Of a stretch of 64,000 nt of DNA, positions 15,091-23,226 are shown piece after piece. The notes below the pieces were generated by a model. It saw nothing but the letters and a program-made list of their open reading frames with translations. It ran no database searches and had not been told where the DNA came from. The number at the start of each line of letters is the position of its first letter. Within the stretch, counting starts at the first letter, position 1. Source of the stretch: a virus. The position numbers were made by a program, and so were the translations under genes. The DNA lies in IMG/VR virus record IMGVR_UViG_3300042564_004498, positions 1 through 64,000 of that record; one strand, 5' to 3'.

Positions 15091-15178
15091 TTAAGCCTCT
15101 CCTTAAATGGAGACTTTTAGGACCGTTCCAGTTATGGAACACATAAAGAGAACGACTCGCTACCGTTCTCTTTTTTTT
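15091..15178 (+). ncRNA. small three-hairpin RNA candidate with terminator
   Basis: There is no ORF. In order, the plus strand has TATTTAT at 15076-15082, hairpin TCTCC-TTAAAT-GGAGA (15098-15113), hairpin GTTCC-AGTTAT-GGAAC (15125-15140) and a terminator AAAGAGAACG / CGTTCTCTTT with T8 (15145-15178). The promoter-like element, compact hairpins and terminator fit an independent late small RNA of about 85 bases. Confidence 0.55.
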
Positions 15179-15298
15179 CCACTATAATTGAATAGAAGAG
15201 TTATTTTGTTGTAAATTTTCCATTAAAACCTCAAATTTGGTAAAAATTTTCCACTAAAGATTATCTTATTTAATATTTATATGTATTAAACATTAAAG

Positions 15299-15430
15299 AT
15301 GGCAAAAACTACAAAATCTACAGCAGGAAGTCAAAAAGTAATCTTCGGTAAAAAGGGTAAAGGTAAAGCTCAAAAAAGTTTTAACAAGCACGATAATAAG
15401 GAGAGAAACTACCGAGGACAAGGACGTTAG
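15299..15430 (+). CDS. small basic protein, 43 aa
   Basis: Starts MAKTTKSTAGSQKVIFGKKG and ends ERNYRGQGR, with about a third Lys/Arg. TATTTAT at 15274-15280 precedes it. A nucleic-acid-binding or packaged basic peptide is plausible. Unrecognised family. Confidence 0.55.
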   Translation: MAKTTKSTAGSQKVIFGKKGKGKAQKSFNKHDNKERNYRGQGR

Positions 15431-15466
15431 TCTGTAAATTTTTTTAAAATTTCTTATATTTTTATC

Positions 15467-15754
15467 ATGATAGATAAGAAACAGAGACTCTTTCGCCTAA
15501 TTGAAAATTATATTAATGATTTTCAGGGAGAATCTGTACAAAAAATATACGGTGAGGGTTCTAAAATTAAAGTTCACACAATGACTGAAAGTTTTTCTAC
15601 TAATTTTTTACTATTTGAAGTTGTTGTTATGTTAGGAGAAACAATCAACGAATCAGTTATGGACGATTCTCTCGCAAATGTTTTAATCCAAGATTCGTTA
15701 GTATATTTCTTCCCTGAACACCAAATAAAAACTTATGTTAGATTTGATGTATAA
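15467..15754 (+). CDS. hypothetical protein, 95 aa
   Basis: Mixed alpha/beta small protein (DKKQRLFRLIENYINDF, FSTNFLLFEVVVML, HQIKTYVRFDV) with no recognised motif. It follows the 43-aa gene by 36 bases. Similar small proteins with a central beta hairpin occur elsewhere in the window, but homology is not clear. Confidence 0.55.
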   Translation: MIDKKQRLFRLIENYINDFQGESVQKIYGEGSKIKVHTMTESFSTNFLLFEVVVMLGETINESVMDDSLANVLIQDSLVYFFPEHQIKTYVRFDV

Positions 15755-15806
15755 AAGTTTTGGTAATAAAAAAAAATCATTATCTTTGTAATCTAAATCA
15801 ATAGAT

Positions 15807-16268
15807 ATGAAACTATTAAAACTTTTCTTATTATCTTTTTTATCAATCCCATTATTTTTGTTTTTATACATTAGTACATCATTTCCTGAAGGTGTGAGTG
15901 TTTTAACTCACTATGTTTTTGGTAATGGTGAAAAATTAGAATTAAAATCTGATTATTTACCAAAATCACCTGTGATTATTAATTCGTTAAAATCAATGAA
16001 TATTGGTGAAACAAAAGTTATACGATTTTCTCAGGAAAAAGATTGGAGATTATCTTACGCATTGAATCCGTTTAGATTAAAAAAATTAAAAAATGGTTTT
16101 GAGATATACCAATATATCCAATTTGATAAAACGGGTAAAGTGTATACTATTGTTAATTTGGGAGGTCATAAAATTAAAATATACGATAATTGGGTAAATT
16201 TACTTAACCCAACACCGTATATGTTAACTTATTCTTATACTTTCAAACCGTTAACTAAACAGTTTTAG
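15807..16268 (+). CDS. membrane-anchored or exported protein, 153 aa
   Basis: Residues 4-26 form a strong hydrophobic segment (LKLFLLSFLSIPLFLFLYIS), an uncleaved anchor or signal peptide, followed by a beta-rich exported-type domain. TTATCTTTG lies about 17 bases before the ATG, a host-like promoter. It may modify the cell envelope during infection. It overlaps the convergent gene at 16255 by 14 bases. Confidence 0.6.
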   Translation: MKLLKLFLLSFLSIPLFLFLYISTSFPEGVSVLTHYVFGNGEKLELKSDYLPKSPVIINSLKSMNIGETKVIRFSQEKDWRLSYALNPFRLKKLKNGFEIYQYIQFDKTGKVYTIVNLGGHKIKIYDNWVNLLNPTPYMLTYSYTFKPLTKQF

Positions 16269-17250
16269 TTTTTGGTATTTCAATTTCAACAGGGATTCCT
16301 TTATACCCTCTTGATTGTTTGTAGGATGCAAGTTCTTCAATTCCTTGTATGTAATTTCCACAAGTAATTTTAGATAACGCATTTTTAACAGTACTACCAA
16401 CATTTTCAAGTGAGTATGCACTTGGGTTATTTTTAAAATTATTAAAATCGTAAATGTCTTTTACAATATATGAATTACCGTTATCAATTACTTCTCCATT
16501 TCCAATTGTTAAACCTATCGCCTTTGCCAATCCAGGATTTACCACTTTTTCTTCTCCTTTTTTAATCTTGGACCAATCGGTATCTTGGTAGAATGATACA
16601 TTACATTTCTTATTTCTTTTACAGTTTGGATTGGAAGGGAAATAAGAATTAACTTTATTTGCTATTATTTGTAATTCTTCGGGTTTAAAAAAATTAGAGG
16701 TAATTGGGGTTGTTTGACCCCCTAAAAAAGATAAAAAAGCTCTAATATGAGGAGGAAGTGGATTAAGTGAAACTGTTTTTGAATCAATATACCCTTTAAA
16801 CTCTTCCAATCTTTTTAAAGGACTTGAACAGAAATTTTTTGTTTTATCCCACCAAGAATCTTCTTTTGAAGGAGCTACTTTTGCATTTACATTAACTTTT
16901 GGTTTATTTGTTGCAGTTGTAGATAATTTTTGATTAGTTGCCGATGTAAGTGGTTGAACACCTAACGCCTTTGCAGTTATCGGTCCCACATTACCTGTTT
17001 GTTTAATACCTTTTTTCTTTTGAAATTGTCTAACAGCATCTTTTGTTGCCGGTCCAAAAACTCCATCGTCTTTAATTCTAAATCCGTTAAATATAAGGGC
17101 TTTTTGTACTTCTTTAACACCACTAGGTAAATTATTATTTCCATAATTAGGGATTCCAAAATTTGGGGCTCCTACAACTGATTGTTCTTTAAGAACTCTT
17201 TTAACGATTTGCTCTAAATCTGATTCCGTTAATTTTATTACTTTTTTCAT
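16255..17250 (-). CDS. tagged peptidoglycan-binding protein, 331 aa
   Basis: A textbook tag (MKKVIKLTESDLEQIVKRVL then KEQSVVGAPN) is followed by a PG_binding_1 domain at about residues 40-92 (GVKEVQKALIFNGFRIKDDG, then FGPATKDAVRQFQKKKGI). A Thr/Lys linker leads to a 200-residue unknown domain. The stretch EQSVVGAPN is nearly repeated as EQSVVGTPN in the protein at 25822, pointing to a conserved processing site after Glu. Likely a virion protein that meets the cell wall at entry. Confidence 0.7.
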   Translation of the reverse strand: MKKVIKLTESDLEQIVKRVLKEQSVVGAPNFGIPNYGNNNLPSGVKEVQKALIFNGFRIKDDGVFGPATKDAVRQFQKKKGIKQTGNVGPITAKALGVQPLTSATNQKLSTTATNKPKVNVNAKVAPSKEDSWWDKTKNFCSSPLKRLEEFKGYIDSKTVSLNPLPPHIRAFLSFLGGQTTPITSNFFKPEELQIIANKVNSYFPSNPNCKRNKKCNVSFYQDTDWSKIKKGEEKVVNPGLAKAIGLTIGNGEVIDNGNSYIVKDIYDFNNFKNNPSAYSLENVGSTVKNALSKITCGNYIQGIEELASYKQSRGYKGIPVEIEIPKTKTV

Positions 17251-17259
17251 ATTTTTTTT

Positions 17260-17874
17260 TTAATTCTTACGAGTTGATAAATAACCTGCCAATCTTTCTG
17301 ATTTTTTTTTAAAGAATTCTAAATTTTCTTCAGTTATTTCAGTTGGTTTCAAATAATCGACACCTATTGACCCCATTAATTTTCCTGACCCAAAATCAAA
17401 TAACCCAACAATATAAGATGATTTAGCTCCTGTTGCCTCAGCACCTGTTTTTAACCCAAAAGTGGCGACTGTGGGGTCATCATAATTTGAAATCTCAACA
17501 AATCCTGTGTTCATCATTTCAATAAAAAATCTTGAATATAATGAGATTGGGATATTTGTAAATATGTTTGATACAGGTAAAACACCAGGTCCATCAACTT
17601 CATACACTACAGAAAATTTTTGCATGGACTTATTTGAATGCAAAAAATGTCCTCCATTATGTATTTGGGTGACCCAAACTCTATCACAATCTAAATTATT
17701 TAAAATATCTTCTATTTCTGTTGTTATTTTTTCAATCGAAATCATTTCGATTTGTAATTCGTCTTTTGGGGTTTTTAATTTTTTTTGTACCCACAATATT
17801 GCCGCAGGCCCTAATAAGGCGGTAATTAGTGCTACAATAACACTTCCAAAAATTTCTATCATATGTTGGGTCAT
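17260..17874 (-). CDS. membrane-anchored GAF-like domain protein, 204 aa
   Basis: Residues 6-30 form a membrane helix (IEIFGSVIVALITALLGPAA). The soluble part has a GAF-like layout (CDRVWVTQIHNGGHFLHSN, then EVDGPGVLPVSNIFTNIPIS, then IVGLFDFGSGKLMGSIGVDY). GAF-like proteins with an N-terminal anchor recur in phages as uncharacterised genes. The ligand is unknown. It begins 10 bases upstream of the next gene's start region and may be co-transcribed with the tagged PG-binding gene. Confidence 0.55.
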   Translation of the reverse strand: MTQHMIEIFGSVIVALITALLGPAAILWVQKKLKTPKDELQIEMISIEKITTEIEDILNNLDCDRVWVTQIHNGGHFLHSNKSMQKFSVVYEVDGPGVLPVSNIFTNIPISLYSRFFIEMMNTGFVEISNYDDPTVATFGLKTGAEATGAKSSYIVGLFDFGSGKLMGSIGVDYLKPTEITEENLEFFKKKSERLAGYLSTRKN

Positions 17875-17978
17875 TTACTTTATTGGTTTAAAGTTATTAA
17901 TAAATATGAAAGAGTCTTAAAAAAAGGATAATTTTGTAATTTTAATGGAAAATTTGTCTTTTGGTAAAGAAGGAAATA

Positions 17979-18003
17979 ATTATTATTCTTATAGAATAAT
18001 AAT
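17979..18003. repeat. AT-rich inverted repeat
   Basis: ATTATTATTC and GAATAATAAT are exact reverse complements around TTATA, in the 174-base gap between two minus-strand genes. An ACTAGT-rich stretch (ACTAGTACTAGAACTAGT) lies just before 18049. These may be a terminator-like or operator site. Confidence 0.4.
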
Positions 18004-18048
18004 ATAATATTAAAATATAAAAAAATAAAATACTAGTACTAGAACTAG

Positions 18049-18300
18049 TTATACAAAATCTACACAACACTCAAAACCTAACACACCCTCCAAAGTTTTT
18101 TGGACTGTTGTTGGTCTATATGTTTCTCTTTCTAATAGTGATTTAATTTGGACAAATAATGCAAATGAATCAGGAACCCACTTACTTAAACTTTCATCAT
18201 ACTTAAAAGTTGGTGTCATGTCAAAATCACATATTGTCATACCACTAAATGATATGTCCAAAACCGATTCACATAGTTTTTTTATTCTATTTTTGTCCAT
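18049..18300 (-). CDS. hypothetical protein, 83 aa
   Basis: It starts within the end of the upstream gene (19-base overlap), so is translationally coupled to it. Soluble, with paired Cys near the C-terminus (GFECCVDFV). No known family. Confidence 0.55.
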   Translation of the reverse strand: MDKNRIKKLCESVLDISFSGMTICDFDMTPTFKYDESLSKWVPDSFALFVQIKSLLERETYRPTTVQKTLEGVLGFECCVDFV

Positions 18301-18665
18301 GTCATATTGGAATTTAAAATTGCAGAATAAAGGTGTTTTTTATTCCATGAGGTAGGTTCAATCAAAGAAAGATATCTCCCACCATTATTATCTTCATATA
18401 AGTGATATATCTCACCTACAATCGGTTCAAATCTATAAGACGACTCATAGACCTCTTGGGTAATAATAAACGATTTTTGGAGGGTTTCCACTTCTTTAAT
18501 CAACTCTTTATATCGTGTATCAAATATTTTGTTCGCTTTGTCCGTTCCATTTCTTTTAAATGGTGTTAAATCGGTAGGTACAATCTTTGGAGCCCCCACA
18601 TGATGGGGATATTCCATTAAATTTGGTTTAAGTTCAACCTTGTCGATGTGTGATTGTGTAGACAT
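18282..18665 (-). CDS. DUF2452-like protein, 127 aa
   Basis: The stretch PHHVGAPKIVPTDLTPFKRN, then RYKELIKEVETLQKSFIITQ and FEPIVGEIYHLYEDNNGGRY, followed by LSLIEPTSWNKKH, matches my memory of the DUF2452 family found in Bacteroidota and their phages. The function of that family is unknown; it is a compact alpha/beta protein. It is the first gene of a two-gene unit after the terminator at 18671. Confidence 0.65.
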   Translation of the reverse strand: MSTQSHIDKVELKPNLMEYPHHVGAPKIVPTDLTPFKRNGTDKANKIFDTRYKELIKEVETLQKSFIITQEVYESSYRFEPIVGEIYHLYEDNNGGRYLSLIEPTSWNKKHLYSAILNSNMTWTKIE

Positions 18666-18670
18666 AAAAA

Positions 18671-18691
18671 AAGCCCCATTGAGTGGGGCTT
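18671..18691 (-). terminator. intrinsic terminator
   Basis: The stem AAGCCCCA / TGGGGCTT with T7 in the minus direction lies between the tagged gene at 18724 and the DUF2452-like gene. Confidence 0.8.
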
Positions 18692-18723
18692 AAATTATAA
18701 TTATTATTTTGGTAATGTTCAAG

Positions 18724-19221
18724 TTATTGTCCTTTAATCATTCCAATTCCGTGTTTTAAAAACTCTTTTGCTCTTTGAGACACATGTTGCATTCCATAAA
18801 CTTTTTCAATGTCTTTAACTAACTCTTCTCCGTGTTCGTTCTCTTTGTAAAGTTCAATAATTTTGTCCATCGCTCTATTACATTCTCTTTTAGTTTCATC
18901 AAAATAATTGTAAGGCTTAAAGTCTTTTAAGTGGTTCATAACATGATATGCCAAATGTTCCCCACCATCGGAAACTTTTGGATGAAGTCTTAATGTTTTT
19001 AATAGTTCAAGTCTATCAACCAATCCGTTGATTCCACCTTTTCTTATTTTAACACCTTGGATATAATCTTCGGCGTCTTCGTCACCAACAATCTCCTCTA
19101 AAGTTTTAACATTCCCACCATGGCAGAATTTTTTGTCTTCTTCTTTTTTTGATTGTTCCGAAATATAAAGTTTTTTTATTGACTCTATTTCTGATTCTGT
19201 AATTTCAAATCTTTTACTCAT
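18724..19221 (-). CDS. tagged hypothetical protein, 165 aa
   Basis: The tag reads MSKRFEITESEIESIKKLYI then SEQSKK, with the EQ pair at the expected place. The remainder is helical with FCHGGNVKTLEEIVGDE and a His/Cys-containing segment. TATTTATTG lies 5 bases before the ATG. I recognise no catalytic motif; candidate internal virion protein. Confidence 0.65.
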   Translation of the reverse strand: MSKRFEITESEIESIKKLYISEQSKKEEDKKFCHGGNVKTLEEIVGDEDAEDYIQGVKIRKGGINGLVDRLELLKTLRLHPKVSDGGEHLAYHVMNHLKDFKPYNYFDETKRECNRAMDKIIELYKENEHGEELVKDIEKVYGMQHVSQRAKEFLKHGIGMIKGQ

Positions 19222-19283
19222 AACAATAAATATACAGATGTTTAATTAAATTTAAACCATTGGAATTCATTGTATTTATCAAT

Positions 19284-19919
19284 ATGAAAAAAATAGTAAT
19301 ATTCATAGGTATTATACTCATAGGTATAACCTCAAATGCTCAAGACCTTATCACAATTAAACATACAAACTATACAAGTACATTTAGTAAATCAAAAATG
19401 TATCCTGTGGTTGTTGAATGGTGGTTAACAAAATCTATGATTACATGTCCAACACCATTAAAAAGAAAAAATAATTTTAAACCCGACCCTCAAGCAATAA
19501 CAGAAACAAATATTGCTCAAGATTATGTTGGTAGTGGGGTAGACAGAGGTCATATGATGCCCGCCGCAGAGAATCTTTGTCAAACACAATTAATACAAGA
19601 TGAATGTTTTTATTTTTCAAACATGTCACCTCAATACCATTCATTAAATGCTGGTGATTGGAAATCTGTTGAGACTTTAGAAAGAGAAATTTCAATAAAA
19701 GAAGATTCAATACATATTTGGTGTGGAAATATCGGAGAAATAAAACGAATAGGTAGGGTTGCGGTTCCAAAACAATGCTGGAAAGTAATTTACATTAAGA
19801 AAACAAAAACATTTAAATCTTATTTGTTTTACAACACCATAAATAAACCTGATGGTATTAAAAATAATTTGGTTAAATTAGAAGTTATTGAAAAATTAAC
19901 TGGATTAAAATTTAAATAA
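19284..19919 (+). CDS. secreted DNA/RNA non-specific endonuclease (EndA/NUC1 type)
   Basis: A signal peptide (MKKIVIFIGIILIGITSNA, cut before Q) precedes a His-Me finger nuclease: VDRGHMMPAAEN near residue 86 is the DRGH motif with the catalytic His, followed by CFYFSNMSPQYHSLNAGDW, which contains the metal-binding Asn. These nucleases cut DNA and RNA without sequence preference, here in the periplasm or outside. I chose the ATG at 19284 because TATTTATCA precedes it. A phage-borne secreted nuclease could block superinfecting DNA or feed nucleotides. Confidence 0.88.
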   Translation: MKKIVIFIGIILIGITSNAQDLITIKHTNYTSTFSKSKMYPVVVEWWLTKSMITCPTPLKRKNNFKPDPQAITETNIAQDYVGSGVDRGHMMPAAENLCQTQLIQDECFYFSNMSPQYHSLNAGDWKSVETLEREISIKEDSIHIWCGNIGEIKRIGRVAVPKQCWKVIYIKKTKTFKSYLFYNTINKPDGIKNNLVKLEVIEKLTGLKFK

Positions 19920-19921
19920 AA

Positions 19922-19941
19922 AACCCCCTTAATAGGGGGTT
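19922..19941. terminator. intrinsic terminator
   Basis: AACCCCC / GGGGGTT stem between the nuclease gene and the convergent gene at 19946. Confidence 0.75.
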
Positions 19942-19945
19942 GTTG

Positions 19946-20143
19946 TTAAAATAATTTTTGAGTATCGTTATACAATCGTTTCATACTTGACTCAATTACA
20001 TTGATTTGTCGTTGGTCTTCCTCTGTAACTTCAAAACTTTTAGCTTTAATCAATCTTACTTGCTCTTGAAGTCTTTGATATCTCAAAAGCATATCATCAT
20101 ATAATTTTGCTTTTTCTTGTTGTGTTAAATGTTGTGCTCCCAT
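19946..20143 (-). CDS. small coiled-coil protein, 65 aa
   Basis: Almost entirely helical and heptad-like (YDDMLLRYQRLQEQVRLIKA), charged, without Cys or Gly. It could be a scaffold or chaperone-type helper. No tag, no TATTTAT close by. Function unknown. Confidence 0.55.
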   Translation of the reverse strand: MGAQHLTQQEKAKLYDDMLLRYQRLQEQVRLIKAKSFEVTEEDQRQINVIESSMKRLYNDTQKLF

Positions 20144-20185
20144 TTTGTTTTTTTTTATAATTTACTAATAAAAATTAAATTGTCA

Positions 20186-20470
20186 TTAGTTTTCGTATTT
20201 TATATTTGAGAAAGTTTTATTTATCTCATCTAAATTGTGAAAAATCCTAGTTTTTAATTCTGTGTGAATTTGTTTACCTGATTTTAACATGGACATAAGT
20301 TCATCCATCTTAGAGATTATGTCATTAACCGCATCTTCAATATCGGAGTTTCCATTATCCGAAGATGTTGTCATAGGTTGACTATAAATATCTAAATCCA
20401 TTGCTGCGGTGTTTGACGCTTGTTCTACCAATTTTTGATATTGTGATTTAGTTAGAATGTATTTAGACAT
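20186..20470 (-). CDS. tagged hypothetical protein, 94 aa
   Basis: The tag is MSKYILTKSQYQKLVEQASN with an EQ pair at residues 16-17. A Ser/Asn-rich linker and a helical C-terminus (DIISKMDELMSMLKSGKQ) follow. TATTTATAAATA lies about 17 bases upstream. The protein is mostly tag plus a helix, as expected of small internal head proteins. Confidence 0.6.
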   Translation of the reverse strand: MSKYILTKSQYQKLVEQASNTAAMDLDIYSQPMTTSSDNGNSDIEDAVNDIISKMDELMSMLKSGKQIHTELKTRIFHNLDEINKTFSNIKYEN

Positions 20471-20518
20471 ATTTTTGTTTATATTTATAAATACTAAATA
20501 AACTAGTATTTCTTTATT

Positions 20519-20851
20519 ATGATAACAATAAGTGAAAAAGCATTAAACCATGTTATTGGATTAATGATTGAAGATGGTAAGACACCTGACACCTATAACC
20601 TTAGAGTGGGTGTTAAAGGTGGCGGATGTAGTGGATTATCTTACATTATGGAATTTGACGATAAAATCACAGAATTTGATAAAATTGTTGATTTAGATGG
20701 TGGATTAAAAGTATTAATTGATAAAAAATCTCTTTTATATTTAATAGGGACCACATTAGATTATTCTGATGGGTTAAATGGTAAAGGGTTTGAGTGGATT
20801 AATCCTCAGGCTTCTCGTGTTTGTGGTTGTGGGGAGTCTTTTTCTCTTTAG
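20519..20851 (+). CDS. IscA/SufA/ErpA-like iron-sulfur carrier protein
   Basis: A-type carrier signature: VGVKGGGCSGLSYIMEFDD with Cys37, and a C-terminal CGCGESF with Cys102 and Cys104, the three conserved cluster ligands. Length (110 aa) is normal for the family. Such proteins pass [2Fe-2S] or [4Fe-4S] clusters to apo-enzymes. The phage encodes at least one Fe-S client, the radical SAM protein at 31616. It is read alone on the plus strand, and its 3' end overlaps the convergent gene by 53 bases. Confidence 0.9.
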   Translation: MITISEKALNHVIGLMIEDGKTPDTYNLRVGVKGGGCSGLSYIMEFDDKITEFDKIVDLDGGLKVLIDKKSLLYLIGTTLDYSDGLNGKGFEWINPQASRVCGCGESFSL

Positions 20852-21026
20852 AATCTTTCCAATCTAACCACATCGCCCAAATTACGATAATATTCATACC
20901 AAAAGATGTTAATATTTCATAAATGTCTTCATAAATGTTAATACTTAAATGGATGTGTCCGACAACCCAAAAAGGAACTGCTAAATTTGAACCAACCCAT
21001 CTTATTATAAATTTAAATGCTTCCAT
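20799..21026 (-). CDS. small membrane protein, 75 aa
   Basis: I prefer the ATG at 21026 (MEAFKFIIRW), which overlaps the upstream gene's end by 14 bases. Two hydrophobic stretches (NLAVPFWVVGHIHLSINI and ILTSFGMNIIVIWAMWLDW) and a charged His/Lys-rich tail follow. Its end overlaps the IscA-like gene. Function unknown. Confidence 0.5.
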   Translation of the reverse strand: MEAFKFIIRWVGSNLAVPFWVVGHIHLSINIYEDIYEILTSFGMNIIVIWAMWLDWKDSKEKKTPHNHKHEKPED

Positions 21027-21504
21027 GTTCAACAATATAATTTTCAAGTGTAACATTTTGAGATTCACTTTTTAATGACAAATATTTTTTTATTAGATAA
21101 TAACTATACCCATATCGTTCTTTTAACGACCATTTATAGTTAGTATTTCTTATTACTCCATCAATAAAATATTCCATATTACTATTTTTACGAGATATTT
21201 GATATACATTTAATTCTGTAATATCCTCAAACCATTTTTTAAGTATTTTTTGGTATTGATGGAAATCTAATGAGAATATGCTAAAATAAGAACTGAAATA
21301 TTTTTGATTATACCATAATTTCCCATCACTTGTAAAATGAAAATACCATTCTTTGGTATCAATATCTAACAACCATAGTTCTCTCCCAAATGGGTGATAG
21401 ATTTTATTTGATAAATCAGAATCTAATTTGCCAAAAATAATTTTTTGTAGTCTTTTACTTTGGAGTACGTCTACCATAAAAATAGGGTTTATTAGTTTCT
21501 CCAC
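21013..21504 (-). CDS. member of the WFE/NGVK small-protein family, 163 aa
   Basis: The central part (LWLLDIDTKEWYFHFTSDGK, then LWYNQKYFSSYFSIFSLDF, ending ILKKWFEDITE) aligns with the N-terminal domain of the repeat protein at 48880 and with those at 52714 and 54800. The later FIDGVIRNTNYKWS resembles one of their repeats. It shows a beta hairpin then helix pattern. Function unknown; paralogy is the main information. Confidence 0.6.
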   Translation of the reverse strand: MEKLINPIFMVDVLQSKRLQKIIFGKLDSDLSNKIYHPFGRELWLLDIDTKEWYFHFTSDGKLWYNQKYFSSYFSIFSLDFHQYQKILKKWFEDITELNVYQISRKNSNMEYFIDGVIRNTNYKWSLKERYGYSYYLIKKYLSLKSESQNVTLENYIVEHGSI

Positions 21505-21827
21505 ATATAGATAAGACGACCTTCGGGGTTAAAAACATTAAAACCTATTGCCACTTTATCTTCAATATTAAAATAAGGAAAATATTTTTTAAGATGATGA
21601 CTGACTAAAAAATGAGGGTCAAAGTCTTTATCATACATATTTTTTTTTGTAATTGAATCGTCGTTTAAAAATATATTAATATCAAATCTATCCCATTCGG
21701 TCCCAAATGTTTCTTCGTCTAAATCGTCATAACGAATGACAATACGGTCAATCATAGGATATATCTCTTTGATAACACTAGAATTAAGTAATTTAGTTAG
21801 TCCTTTTATTTTATATTGCTCTATCAT
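21492..21827 (-). CDS. hypothetical protein, 111 aa
   Basis: Ends inside the start of the next gene (13-base overlap). Alternating beta-type sequence (IDRIVIRYDDLDEETFGTEW, then FDINIFLND) and Asp-rich. It belongs to a chain of overlapping minus-strand genes from 23205 down to 20799. Unrecognised family. Confidence 0.55.
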   Translation of the reverse strand: MIEQYKIKGLTKLLNSSVIKEIYPMIDRIVIRYDDLDEETFGTEWDRFDINIFLNDDSITKKNMYDKDFDPHFLVSHHLKKYFPYFNIEDKVAIGFNVFNPEGRLIYMWRN

Positions 21828-21829
21828 TA

Positions 21830-22195
21830 TTAATCAATTGTTTTAACTGGTAAATTAAAATTTTTCATAAACCAATTTTTAAATGGTTCATTCCACATAT
21901 CACCAAAATAACCGTTTAATTTCCTTACATAATCATCACCAATAGTAACCATTGGACACTTTTCACTTGCAGGACTATTAGGGTTAAAGTAATCACATTC
22001 GTACCAATAAAAACATCCTTCATCATCCCCATCATAATCTCCAATATAAAATACTACTCGATTAGTATCATCCCACTCTTCACCTGTTTCATCATCATAT
22101 TCAACAGGGTGTGTCCAATTAATATCATTAAAAAGTTCCTTAATGTAATTAGTAATTGTCTCGTCTAATTTAGATTCTGTAATTATGTATTTCAT
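21830..22195 (-). CDS. tagged WFE-type protein, 121 aa
   Basis: The tag MKYIITESKLDETITNYIKE is followed by an acidic beta segment (VVFYIGDYDGDDEGCFYWYE) and the end LNGYFGDMWNEPFKNWFMKN then FNLPVKTID. The same plan (tag, beta domain, WF[EM] helix, short V-x-D/E tail) is seen at 46558 and 52278. It is one base away from the gene upstream. Confidence 0.6.
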   Translation of the reverse strand: MKYIITESKLDETITNYIKELFNDINWTHPVEYDDETGEEWDDTNRVVFYIGDYDGDDEGCFYWYECDYFNPNSPASEKCPMVTIGDDYVRKLNGYFGDMWNEPFKNWFMKNFNLPVKTID

Positions 22196-22196
22196 T

Positions 22197-22460
22197 TTAA
22201 TCTTCTAATAATTCCCAAGTCACACCTAACCAATAGTCACGACCTTCTTTTAATCCGGTATATCCGGTAACCAATTCAATGATATTTTCCATGTCAAATG
22301 GGTGATTATAATTATTCGCCTCGTACACTAATTCAAAATAAGGATAATCACCATCATAGGCTGACCTTATTTCTTTTACAATTCTAATTAGAGGATAAGG
22401 ATGAACAGTACTTTGGTCAAAAAATGCATCCAATAATTTTTGAACTTTTGTACTATCCAT
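22197..22460 (-). CDS. hypothetical protein, 87 aa
   Basis: The ATG at 22460 (MDSTKVQKLLDAFF) lies 7 bases after the upstream stop and is preferred over 22496, which would overlap the lysin-like gene. Mixed alpha/beta (IRIVKEIRSAYDGDYPYFEL), ending GVTWELLED. Unknown function. Confidence 0.55.
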   Translation of the reverse strand: MDSTKVQKLLDAFFDQSTVHPYPLIRIVKEIRSAYDGDYPYFELVYEANNYNHPFDMENIIELVTGYTGLKEGRDYWLGVTWELLED

Positions 22461-22467
22461 GTCTATA

Positions 22468-23205
22468 TTATGCCAAATCTGATTTTGATTTATCATCTAA
22501 AGAAGCATAAATTGGCTCCGATTTTTGTCTTGTAGATTGAGCAAGTTGTTTTACAGAATTTTCATAATCTTTTGAAGACGCATATCTTTGACCTCCAGAG
22601 TTAACAAAATTATTTAACAAATCTGACGCTGTTTTATTTCCTGCCAAATATTTTCTAGCGATTAAATCATAATATGTTTGAATACCACTTTGGACTGACC
22701 CATGACTAATATTTTTCCCTGAATCAATATTCCCAACATTAAATGGGTTTTTTGTTCTAATAGGTCTTGCTTTTGGGTTACTCGAAAAACCTCCTTCAGT
22801 CGCCAATTGGGCCAATGCCAATTCCGCAGGAACATATTTTTTGTATTGATTATAAGTATTTTTTGCCGCATCCGCCAACATAGAACCGGTAATACCTAAA
22901 AGATTTGATGACCTATTTGTAATAAAATTATCTGCAATTTTTTGATAGGCCTTATACCCTTCAGAAGTATTAAGGTCTAATGTTTTAAATGTGGTATCAC
23001 CTCCTTTAATTATTGGAGACCCTGCTGAACTTTTATCAAAAGTTTTAGATTGTGTTGTACTATCTGAGGATTGTGTTGTGGAATCAGAATCACCAGTTGA
23101 TAACATATTTTTAATAAATTTACTAAGGGAATCATCCCCTATTTGTTCTGAGATTAGATTAACTAATTCTTGTCTTGTAAGTCTTACGACATATTTTTTT
23201 CCCAT
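22468..23205 (-). CDS. tagged glucosaminidase/transglycosylase-like protein, 245 aa
   Basis: The tag MGKKYVVRLTRQELVNLISE then Q is followed by a Ser/Thr linker with two near-identical SSDSTTQS units. The domain at residues 95-220 (VPAELALAQLATEGGFSSNP, TKNPFNVGNIDSGKN, SGIQTYYDLIARKYL) matches the glucosaminidase / lysozyme-like fold, with the Glu of ATEGG as likely catalyst. A tagged muralytic enzyme fits a virion-associated lysin used at entry. TATTTATATG precedes the ATG. Confidence 0.72.
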   Translation of the reverse strand: MGKKYVVRLTRQELVNLISEQIGDDSLSKFIKNMLSTGDSDSTTQSSDSTTQSKTFDKSSAGSPIIKGGDTTFKTLDLNTSEGYKAYQKIADNFITNRSSNLLGITGSMLADAAKNTYNQYKKYVPAELALAQLATEGGFSSNPKARPIRTKNPFNVGNIDSGKNISHGSVQSGIQTYYDLIARKYLAGNKTASDLLNNFVNSGGQRYASSKDYENSVKQLAQSTRQKSEPIYASLDDKSKSDLA

Positions 23206-23226
23206 ACATATAAATATACTATTTTA

